Shown piece by piece: positions 1-11,557 of a DNA stretch of 35,588 nucleotides. The position numbers and the translations under genes were made by a program. The notes under the pieces were generated by a model. That model worked only from the letters and a program-made list of their open reading frames with translations, had not been told where the DNA came from and searched no databases. This DNA comes from Chromera velia (lineage: Eukaryota > Sar > Chromeraceae). The DNA is taken from contig JAHBMJ010000992.1 in assembly GCA_018398765.1 (NCBI GenBank), positions 1,899 through 37,486 on the forward strand, in the 5' to 3' direction. How positions within the stretch are numbered: position 1 is the stretch's first letter; every line of letters starts with the position of its first letter.

Positions 1-298
1 GGGGGGGGGGGGTTTCGGTTTTCTTCTGTGCTCATTTCCCCTTTCTTTCGTCTTACGTTTTTTATTACAGAGATCCCATGCTGACACTTCAAGTGCCCTG
101 ACATTTTGTTTGCGTTTCTTTGTTGGTTTCTTTCTATGGTGGTGTGCTATTGTGTGTATGCTCTAAACATGCGTAGAATTTCGATCAGCGTTTTCGGTTG
201 TGAAGAAGCTTCCCTCTTCTCTGCACTCTGCTTTTATCCGTCTCTCTGCTGTGTGCTAGCCTTTCACGTTTTTGCTTCCTCTTCCTGTTCCTCTGCAG

Positions 299-582
299 CT
301 GTTCGCTTCTGACAAGTTTGCGTCGAACAGCGTTGCGGCCCTTCAAGGGGGCCAAGGGGGCGCAGCGTCGGGCCTGTCGCAGGGTGCGGGGGGGAGTAGG
401 AGGTCTCCCGGGAGACAGAGGGGACAGCCCGGGGGTGGAGCGAGGGGAATGGTGGGGGGGGTAGGGGGGGTAGGTGCAGGTGCTCTTGCTCGACAGAAGC
501 CTGTGAGCGTGGGTGAGGCTTTCAGAAGGCAGCTGACTGCTCTGGTAGAAACGCTCAACAGGACGAACCCCCTCTATATCCG
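299..582 (+). CDS. Myosin exon: loop 2 and start of the C-terminal motor
   Basis: The exon follows a CTCTGCAG acceptor and ends before GTTGGT. It reads LFASDKF, then about 55 Gly/Arg/Ser-rich residues, then [17 protein letters not shown] and NPLYIR. The last part is the conserved helix before the CIKPN motif of myosin motors. The Gly/Arg stretch sits where loop 2, an actin-contacting surface loop, is expected, and is unusually long and basic. It could be an assembly or repeat expansion, but it stays in frame. Confidence 0.88.
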
Positions 583-1008
583 GTTGGTTCGTTGGTTCGT
601 TGGTTCGTTGGTTGGATGTGGCGGCTGCATGGAAGTGGGAGGGTTGGGGGGTTGGCACGCGGGAGGATGATTGATTCTTACCTTCTCTCTCTCTCTCATT
701 GCTCGGCTGTCGGTCTTGGATACAGCTGCGTCTATCCAGCTTGCCTGGTATCTTTTGCCAGACCTGAGTCTTCTCTTTCTTTCTTCTTCCCTTTCTTCTT
801 CTCTTGACTTGATGGATGTGCATGATGGATGATGCTGCAGGTGCATCAAGCCGAACAACGAGAAGATGGCCCTGAAGATGGATTCGATCTCGGTCCTCTC
901 GTCAGTCGCTTGGTTGACTCTCTCTCTCTGCATGGATTCGTTGGCTTTTTTCTTCCTTCTCGTTTGCTCTATGAACATCAGACTGCAGAAAACGCCTTCA
1001 GTTCAGAC

Positions 1009-1039
<31 letters not shown>

Positions 1040-3387
1040 GGGAAAAGACAGAAGGGGCTCGTTTCCCGCGGCCTTTCAGAGGGAAAGGAAGAATGGGAAG
1101 AGGGGTTGGGTGTAGGGTGGATTGAGCTTCCTTCCTGGAGCTAGTGGGAGGTCAGACAAGGAAATTCAGGAGACAACGTCTTCCAATCCGTGGCTGACTT
1201 TCCCTTCGGATCTTCTCTTCTCTCCTGAGCAGCGTCGCGGCTCTCTTCATGCTCAAGGAAGTAATGCTGTAGAGAATTGTTGTGTGCATTATCTGCATAT
1301 CCATATTATGGAATGTGTGTTGATTTGCTTGTGCTTGCAGCCAGCTTCGGTACGCAGGAATGTTGGAGTCGATCCGCATCCGTCGAGCTGGGTACTCTGT
1401 GAGGCGGACGTTCCGGGAGTTCTTCCAAAGATACAGGTCCGTCGGTCGGTCGGTTGGTGCAGGGGAGGGGGGGGGTAGTGATACTTTCTCTCTGTATATC
1501 TTTTTTTCCTGTATCTCTCCATCCTCAGCAAGGCAAAGTGCTCCGATGTACATGAATCCCCCTCTCTGTGCATGGCGGAATCCAGCTCCTCCCTACATGT
1601 TGGTCTTCCTTCCTGTCTGTGGGTCTGTCTGCATGCAGATGGTTGGATCCGGCTTTTCGTCCTTCTCGTCCCTCGGAGGGCGGTTTGGTCTCGAGGGAGC
1701 AGGTGGGGTCTGCAGATCTGTGCCGGAAGATTTTGGCGTTACTGGAAACAAAGGTCAAGGAGGCAGAGAAACGCAGCAGCCGAGCACACGCACACGCACA
1801 CGGGGGCGCTGCTGCAGGAGGAGGAAGGGAGAGGCCGGGACACTCCTCCAGCAGTGGGGGGCACCATCATGACGGGGGGGAGAGGGAGCGCTCGTGGATC
1901 GTAACGGAGGCAATCGCGCGCACCTTCAAGGCGCTGCCAGAGAAACCGTACCAGATAGGCCGAACGAGGGTCTTCATGAAAGAACAGGTCAGGGGAAAGA
2001 AAGAATTGCTGTGAGAATGCTATGAGTAGGTGCACAAGAATGTTGTGGCACCGGAGGTGGGTGTTGATCAGAGAGAGAAGTAAAGAAAGAGGCAAAAAGA
2101 GCCTGGAGGGAAGGGGGAGACTTGAAGAGACTGAGATTTGGGATCACTGAAGATCTCATCTTTTGTTTTTTTTTTGCTTGCGCTCGAACATCTACGGGTC
2201 TTTCAGAAGCGGATTCATTGCAGACTAAAATTTGAGGCCTCATGCATAAATAGACCCAACATAAAAGCTTAGTTCTGGAAAAAAATGAAAAGGACAAAAA
2301 AAACCTGGTGACTGATTCCTGCATTTCGCCCATTCTCTCTTTATTTACGTATGCATTTCGTGTCGCCTAAATGCAGGTTCGCGATATTCTGGAGTTGTGT
2401 CTCGCCCAAATACAGAGACAGGCGCAGGCCCGGCTGGCGGCACGGGCGCGGGGGATGATAGTGAGGACACGTGTAGCTTTGATGAAGCACGCAGTCGTGG
2501 TCGTACAGGGCCTCTATCGGATGGTGAAGGCAAAGGAGGCCGTGCGGGAAAGGAGAAGGGTTGGTAAGGGGTGGGGGTGTGTGCGTGTGTTTCTTTTTAC
2601 TTTCTTTGTCTTTTGCCCGAGCCTTGCTTTTCGTCGAGGGCTCAAAGTGAAGACAGGCAGACTGGAGATGAGAGTTGCAGTTGAAAAAGAATTAAGAAGG
2701 GTGCTGAGAGGGATTCCTGGTGCATGTGCGTGGTTTCGCTTTGAGTGTATGTGAGATGAGTGAGTGCGCGGTTCGCGATCCTCTTGCTTCCCCGGAGATT
2801 GGAAAAGCGCTGGAATGAATTCAGAAAGACGTGATACACTGAAGGCACACACCTATTGTGGAGGCACTGCATTGATCTGTGCATGCATGAGTGAGTGACT
2901 GCAGGTCGTGGAGGCCCAGCGGCGCGCCTGCCGTGTGATCGGAGGTTACTATCGTCTGTTCGAGCATGCCGTGCGGCAGAGATGGAAGAAGGAAACGCAC
3001 CTGCAAGAGAAGGCCAAGTTGGAGGCAGAGAAACAGAAATTGGCAGAAGAGGTGGAGTCCATGAAGAGAGCTATGGCAGAGGCCAAGCAGCAAAAGGAAT
3101 CTCTAGATCATTCAGGGGCTGCTTCTTCGTGCCTGGATGAGGTCAGAGGGAGACAGAGGGAGTTATCTAACTGTCTCGTTCTTTCTTTTTGGTAAAAGTT
3201 GGCTTTCTTTTTCTATTCTTCTGCTGAACAGTGAGCTTGGAATCTTCTTTTCGCTGATCTGACTCTTCTTTTTTCTTTCCACGTGCAGCTGTCTGTCTTC
3301 AAAAAGTTCTGCAGTTAGTGCAATTTAATTCTTCCCTCTTCCCTCTGCATGACCTCCGGTTCTCTCTCCATTTGTTTCGGTCATCCC

Positions 3388-3457
<70 letters not shown>

Positions 3458-3839
3458 AGCTTGACCGACTGTCTTCCTGGGATGTCTCCGCTTTCCTGAT
3501 CTCTTTTTTTTGTTCTGTGCTACATCGCTGTGTCGCCTGTCTCTGAACTTGGTTGCCCTCTTGCCTTCCTGTCTCCTTCCTTCCTTGTGTCACTGCAAGC
3601 AAGCAGAGCGTCCAGACAGCGGGAGGGAAGATCACGGAGAAGGATATGATGGATCCCTCCGGAGCTCCGGCCTCCTTCCCTGTTCCCCTGGTCTCTGCTG
3701 GACACGCACATTTGCCCCTCCATGATCTCCATAGCACTGGGACAGGAGGGTGGAGAGGGGGCGTGACGACGGCGTCTGTTGGGTCTCAGGTCTGTCTGTC
3801 TGTCTGTCTGTCTCTGTCTGTCCGTCTGTCTGTCTGCCT

Positions 3840-3905
<66 letters not shown>

Positions 3906-6032
3906 TGATTGTTGGTCTTCTGGCTGTCTTCGTTTCTTCTCTTCAGGTGAGGTTGGTCTTTACCCTGCAGACCTTGCGCGTGTCTGTCAGGACGGGAGAG
4001 TTTCCCAGCTCCGTCTTTCTGTGGAAACGGCCTCTGCTCTCTCTCCCTGTCCATTTTTTGACTCCCTTTTTTCTTATGTAGATCTGTTTCTTCTTCTGCC
4101 TGTTTTCTTTGTCTCCTTTGAAACTGGCGTTTTCCTTTCTCTCTGTCTTCGAGACCTCCTCCGGTTTCTTCGTTTTCCTTGCTTTATCGTCTCTTGTTTC
4201 ATCGTTTACTTTTTTTCTGCTTTGTCTGATCCTCAACTTCATTCTTTCTGCTTGGCCGCCCCTCCCTTTTGTTGTGGAAATGAAGTGAGGACATGGGGTG
4301 GGAAGGAGAAAAAAATTGGGACTGGACGAAAAAGAAGAGAAAGAATGCGAACCGAGAACGGAATGTGGGCCTACTGCAAGGGAGAGAGGGGGGGAAATGA
4401 AGGAATGAAAAGCCCGAAGGAAAGGGGCATGACAAAGGAGGGAGAGAGAGAGGTGCATAATGCATTGTCTTTGTTGGAGATGCATGGGTTTTCTTGCCAC
4501 TTCGTTCGTCGCGTGACTCTTCTGTTGGTTCCTTTTCTTTTGTTTGTGTTTGCGTCTGTCTATGTCTCCCGTCTCTCTGGGTGTGCTGATTGATTGACTG
4601 ACTGAAGGCTGCGGATGCGGAGAGAATGTTGGAGTTGGAGAGAATTCTCGAAGAGAACGCCAAGCTCCGAGCAGAGAGTTTGGAGTTCACAAAAGCGCGT
4701 GAGGAGAATGCGAAACTACGAGCAGAGATAGAGGAGGTTTTGCGTCTCCGTCTGGAGGGGGAATCTTGCCGTCTCGATTTGAAAAGAGACGCCGAGACGA
4801 AACACGAAGAGCTTGTGGCCCTCAGACATGAGGCTTCATCGGAAAGAGCTCGGCACGAGACAGAATTGGCCGAATTGCACAGGCGTCACGAGGACGCGAT
4901 GAGAATGCAAGAGAGGGCACTGAGTGAGGTCAGAGCTCGGCATGAAAATGAGATGGCGAATGTGGAGAGACGGGTGCAGTCGGAGAGGGAGAGGGTGGAG
5001 GTAGAACGAGAGAGGGAGAGTCGCCGTTTGCGATCGGATATGGAGTCTGTCGAGAGGCGTGAGAGAGATTCTCATGCGTTATACGAAGAGCAGAAAACGG
5101 CATTAGAGCGACGACTCCACGAAGCAGAGGGGGCAGCCATGAAAGCACGCAGGGAGGCAGAGCGTGTGCAAGAAGAGCTGCGCATCGCTCAAGAGGGTGC
5201 CACGAAGAGCCTGAATGACGAGAGACAAAGACGCGAGGCACGTCGGGGCAATTCCGTTTCTTTCTTTCTTTCGTTTCTGGATTTATTTTCTTTCCTCGGT
5301 TGCCTTGTTGGAAGGAGAAATGGAGGCTGGGTTTCTGTTGCGATGATGATGGGTGAAGGGGCATGCGAGGCTGTAGATGGCGATTTTCAAATTGGGCGGT
5401 TTCTGTTGAATGAACGGAGGTTTAATGATTGTGCTGGTTGTTCGTTTATTTCAACGGAGCAGACAACCGTGGGAGGCGCGGCGCAATGAGTTTCTTTCTT
5501 TCTGCCGTTTTGTTGCCCGACCTTTTTTTCCCATAGTCTTTGGGATTTTGGCTGTTGAATAAGATGAGTGGATGAATGAATGAGTGCATGCAGAGTGAGA
5601 CATCGACACTGCGTGCACACCTCGAAGCGAGTGAGAGCGAGAGATTCGGTTTGAGCGAACAGGTCTGCAAAGTGTGTGTGTTGTGTGTGTAATTTATGTA
5701 ATCATGTCTCTCTCTCTGTGTCTCTGTCTCTCTCTCGTTTCGCTTTGCCTTAATGAATCGAGTGGAAGGAACGCGGCTTCCTTCAGTGAGGGAGGGGGGG
5801 AGAGACTGGCCTCCTTCAATCCCTCAGGCAGAGGTAACTAATCAGGCATTCGAGTTGCTGGCCTGAGATGCTTTCGGTGAAAGCGAAGCATCAGCACCAT
5901 GATGCTGTTCAGAGAGGGAAAAGAAGAAACGAAACCGAGAAGTGAAGGCAGGCCAGGCCGGGTGAAGAGGAAAAACGAAATTCGGTTTGACCTTCGCTGC
6001 ATGCGCACTCAAGATCTATCTTGCTTTCTTTT

Positions 6033-6067
<35 letters not shown>

Positions 6068-6076
6068 CTCTTTGTT

Positions 6077-6110
<34 letters not shown>

Positions 6111-6508
6111 TTCCTTCCTTCCTTCCTTCTCTCTCCCTCTCTCGGTCTTCCCTGATTCATCCCCGCTTTCTTTCTTCTGTACATTGCTTTCTTTCTTCTG
6201 TACATTGCTTTCTTTGCGTCTATCTTTTCAACTCCGGTCTTGCAAGAGTGTTATTGGGGCTGCCTTGTTATCTTTTTCTTTTCTCTCTACTTTGCCCCCC
6301 CGTCATTCGTTCCTCTCTGCCCGTCCTCTCTGTCCTTGTGTGGGTTGTGTTGAACTTCTCTCCTCATTTCTCTCTATGAGGCCTTGCAGTCCTTTTTTTG
6401 TGCTTCATCCTCATCTCTTTTTCGTTTTTTGGTTTTTGTTAACCAGACGTGAGACGTGCTTCTCGAATGCTCTGCTCCAGTCTGGCGTGAATATCTAGTC
6501 TGCCCCAA

Positions 6509-6557
<49 letters not shown>

Positions 6558-7566
6558 TGTGTGTGGCCTTCTTTGATCGCATCGTTTCTCCTTCCTTCAG
6601 TTCTCTTTCTGTTTCTCTGAGTGCAGCTGACGTCTCTGAGTCTTGAGAAGCAGTCCCTTCAAAGCACAGTCGCGGAGAAGGACAAAAAAATTGCAGAGGT
6701 GAGCGAGTGCTTTAGTTCCCACGCTGTGGGTGGAGGGAGGAAAGACAAAAGAGGCCAACGAAGAAAGACGTTTACGGCCTTCCTACTCTCCGCTGCTGTC
6801 TGATCCTGGGTAGCACTTTTTTTTTCTCCGCCTTTCTTTCTTTTCTTTCTTTCTTTGTTTCTTTTTTTTTTTCTTTCTTTCTTTCTTTCTTTTTTTTTTT
6901 TTTTCTTTCTTTCTTTTCGCCTCCCGAGCATATCGGGAGTTAACTCTTCCTTTTCTCTCACTGCATCTGTTCTGTCTGCTCTGCCATATGAGAGAGAGGA
7001 AAGGGGCGGGTCGGAGAGCGGAAGCTCATCCTCACCCCCCCTTTGCGTGTGTGCAGCTGGTGGCCGAACAGGCTTCTCTCCGTGAAAAGCTGGCGACGCA
7101 GACAGAGAGAGCCGAGGCCTTCGAGCGGAGGGTCAAGGAGGCCGAGGTCAAGGCTCAAGATGCAGAGAGGGGGGCGAACTCGGAGGGGACCGAGGTGAGA
7201 GAGAGAGAGAGAAACCTGCATGGCTGAAGGAAGGTGTGCGAGTCCTTCCTGCTTATTCCGCTCCCCCCCCCACGTTTTTTTTGCTTCCTCGTCAAGTCAT
7301 TGTTTCTGCTCTAAGTTTAGCCGTTCAGTCATGTTGACAGAGTAAAAATCGATCTCTTCATGACTGGACAGAAATAAAGGCTTCATCTGTCAAGGAAACA
7401 GCGAACGGGTTCATGAGTCACTATCCATCTCCTTCCGAACGGCTACTCAGTCAACTCATCGAGAAGTTTCTTTCGTGTGAACGCAGGCAGGCAGGCAAGC
7501 AACTCAGAGCAGAGCAGAGAGCAGAAAGTTTCAAACTTGGCATCAACCCCCCACCCACCTCCACCT

Positions 7567-7607
<41 letters not shown>

Positions 7608-10600
7608 AGCAGAAGAGACTCGCGCACCAACAGCTCGAGTTCGAGAGGGAGAAGGCGGCGGCGCTCAGCGAGAAGGTGAGTCGAGTCGAGTTCCTCCCTC
7701 AAACTAATTTAATCGATCGATGTTCGTGATGTCTAAGTTTCCTTTCAGGTGTCGTCATGAAAAGGAGCAAGAAAGGGGCACCAAGTCGAAGCGAACAGAA
7801 GAAAGATCTGCCCGATGTGCCACATTAAATTCTCTAAAGAGATGCAGTTTCTCGTCTATGTGCATGAGCAGTCTCTCTGTTGAATGGAACGAGAGTCGGT
7901 CTGCCCTCAAAAATGAAACAAGAAAAGACGGAGAGAGAGCTCACGAACGGAATGCAGGCAGGAAGAAATGCGGAAAGGAAGGAAAGAAGAAATGTAGGTC
8001 CCTGGTATCTCTCTCACACACCCCTTTCATTTTCATTTTCTTCCTTCATTTATCTGTGGCCCCCTTTCTTTTCTCTTGTCTTGTCTCTTGATGTCTTTTC
8101 AGCACCAAGCACTCGAAAGACAGGTGAGAGAGATTCAGGAGAGAAGTGTTGCCGAAAGAGAGATGCGCGAGAGAGAGCTCAGGGAAATGGCCGAGCGTTT
8201 CTCTTCACAAAAGGAAACGCTGGAGAGGCAACTTCAAGAGCTCCTTGAGCGACTCAAGTCGGCGGAGGCTTCTCACAAGAAGGAGAGATCCTTACTGATC
8301 GAGCAAGGAGAGACAATTCGCAAACAGGTCAGAGGTGGGGGATTTGTGTTGGGGGGGCTGTGTGTCTCTTCATTTAGACTCATTTGAATTGTCGGTCGTG
8401 CCTTTGATGGCTTTTCTTTGTCTGTCTGTCTGCCTGTCTGTCTGTCTGTCTGTCTCCATCTGTCTGTCTTGTGTATCTGTCTCTCCATCGAAAGCAGCAC
8501 ACTCTTTGATTTTATTCGATTCTTTTGTTTGTTGCCTGGTTGGTTGCTCGAGGAGGCTTGTGAAAGAATCTCCAGCTACCCGCCTGCCTGCCTGCCAGCC
8601 TGCCCGAGGGACAAGTGGTTCCCCTTCTTGCCTTTGGCCACGCACCCCCACACCTGTCTACCTGCAAATGAATCATCAAAATATACATGGATGGATGGAT
8701 GGATGGATGGTGGACGGATGTATGTATGGATACATGCACACAGGCCCAACTTGAGATCGGAAAGAGGGACCAAAGGCTGCAACAGTTGGAGTCGGAGCTT
8801 CATCAGGAGAAGAAGGTTCGTTGGCTGGGTGGTTGTTTTCAGTCAGTGCGATTACGGATGACTCAATTAGTGGAGGGAATGCGTGGGTGAGAGGGAGTGT
8901 TTGTTCACTCGCCCCTCTGTCTCCGCCTTTGTCTGGAAATGAGGGAGACAGGGAAAAAAAAAACATCCAGGGCGTCTTTCTCTGGCTTCCTGCCAGCCTG
9001 CACATTAGTTGACATGAACTCATACGGTCTTCCTTCGTGTGTCTGTTGCGGGAAGAGAGAGAGCATTTGCGTGACTGTCAACCTTTATACCCTTGTTTGA
9101 TCTCTTTGCAAGGCTCTCTTCTCTGGACTGGACAAGGCCACGAAAGGAAAGGAGAGGAGAGGAGACTGCCTGCTTGCCCGCTCGTTTTTTTGTTTTGCCA
9201 CGAGATTCTCAAGAGTCCAAAACTGACTGACTGTGTGAAGTCTCCCTTCCATTTTCGCCTGTCATTCTGGGACCCCAGTAGAAAAGAAAAAGCCGCACGA
9301 AGGTTCTCAAAATCCAACCGTTTTTGCTTTTGGGGGTGATGACTGAAGAAGATACGAACATGCATTCGTGCTTGTGTGTGAGCAGAAGCTGGCTTCCTCT
9401 GAATTGGTAGAGAGGCTGGAGAAGGAGAAACAACAGCTGGTCAGTTATGAAAAGCTGAAAAGAAAGCATTTTCACCCAATGGTTGCTTCCTCCTTTCTGC
9501 CTTCCTTCGACCATTCCATTCCTCTCTATGGGGATTCTACGCTTTCTGTAACCCCCGCCTTCCTGTCTCCCTACTGTATCCCCTCCTCCTCTCTTTCTCT
9601 CTTTCCTTATCGCTCTCCTCTCTTTCTCTCTTTCCTTATCGCTCTCCTCTCTTTCTCTCTTTCCTTATCGCCCTCCTCTCTTTCTCTCACGTTGGCCGGT
9701 CAGCCTGTTTTTGTTGCTCCGACTGTCACTTTGATCAACAAAAATATGAATCTACTGTCTGCTCACTGTCTGCCTGCCTGCCTGTCTCTCTCCCTGTTGC
9801 ATTCAGGAAAACCGGCACAAGGAGCTAACAGAGGACTGGTGTCAGAGGCTGCAGCTGCTGGGGGAGGAGAAAGAGGCACTGAAAAGTTCAATGAAGAATA
9901 TGCAAATGGACATGGACGAAATGAAAGAGCGGCACAAGAACATCTTGGCTGAGGAGACAAAACGACACCACGATGCACTAGACGAGGTGAGCAACAGAGA
10001 GTGAGTACCTGCAGAGGAATTGTGGAAAGCGAAGGAAAGGAAAGGAGAGCAGGGATATGATGCAGACATACCACCCTAAATTGAGAGAAGAAAGAAAAAG
10101 AGACCTTCCAAGCAACCCTTGGGAAAGAAAGCGAACAAAGCAAAAACTTCGGTTGGGATCAGAGGTAGAAAGAAAAACAACGGGGAGGAGTCGCAGATTT
10201 GAATTAACGCGGCGTTTCTGGTTGATCCCTTCTCTCTGCATGGGTGGGGACTTCGATTGGATTTGATTTGATGGAGTCTCCTCTTCGTGTGCGTTTACAG
10301 GCTTTGTACAAATTAGGCTATTCATCTGTCATTCACTTGTGGCGGTCCTTGTGTGCTAGGAAGACTAGGGTTTTATTTCTGCTTTGTGAGGCGCAAACTG
10401 ATTGCGTGGAGTCTTGTCTGATGTCTTCTCTGCTCGCTTGACGCATATTTTGGATGGTCTTTGTGTGTTTGTGTGCCGCCTTTTCCACTCCCATCCATCC
10501 TGGGTGCCCTTCTCCCTCTTTCACACGATGTATCTTCCTTTTCTTCGTGACCTCATTTCTTCTTTCTTTCAATTCAGTGGCTCATTCATTTATGTTGATT

Positions 10601-11481
10601 CATACCGCCTGCCCTTCCGACTGATTTGCTTACATGTACCTGCAGCAAAGAGGTGTGGCTACGCGCATGAAGGAAGAGCACGAATATAAGATGCTGGAGG
10701 TGCAAGGGGTGCGTCCGTCGAAAATTTACAGAGAGAGGGACGAAGGGTGTCAGAAAGAAGTGCCTGTTTTCTTTCTGTCTTCTCTTTTCGATTGAGCAGA
10801 TGCGTGGCTGTGGTGGTGCAGGAGAGCGTGCAGACGCAGAGCGGGTGTGTAAAAGAGTCAGACGCAGAAGCCGCAAGCAAGGGAGGGGTGATCAAGAGAG
10901 GACATCATTTTTTGATGCATCTATCAAGTTTGTGCTGATTGTGGGGCGATTTGCCTGTCGATCTCCTTTGAAACTTGCATCTTTTTTCCCCCTCTTCTCT
11001 TCCTCCTGACTGCCTGCAGGGCCGCGACGCTGCCTTGACGAGTCTCGAGCGAGCGCGGGGGAGGCGGGAGGACCGTGATAAGTTTATGGCGTCCCAACTG
11101 AAGGAAGCACGAGAGAGGGTAGAGATGCTCGAGAGGGAAAAGGCAGCTCAGCAGGCGGCGTCGCCCTCACCCAGGGACGCAGCAGCAGCGGCCGTCGGGT
11201 TCGCGTCGCCACACGGGCCGAATGTGGTCTCCTTCCACCTTCAGCAGCAGGGAGCAATGGGTGGGAGCGGCCAGGGCGGCTTTCTGCTCGACCGCACGGC
11301 CATTGACGGCAGCTCGTCACTGTTACCTCAACAACCGAATCAGCAGGTGAACCTCTCTTTCTTTGTCTCTGTCTTTTGATTTATATGTGCGTCTCTCTCT
11401 CTCTCTGTGTGTGTGCGTGTGTGTGTGTGTGTGTGCGCGCGCGCGCTACAGTCAGGTGCTTATTTTTTTCCTACGCCCCTG

Positions 11482-11557
<76 letters not shown>

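Noticed and set aside
185-823. 212-residue minus-strand frame opposite the first myosin exon
   Set aside because: Basic, low-complexity shadow of the myosin exon and its pyrimidine-rich introns.
1233-1257. Alternative myosin exon reading VAALFMLK
   Set aside because: It fits the frame only with a different upstream donor and breaks the VLSQLRYAG motif obtained by joining 900 to 1341.
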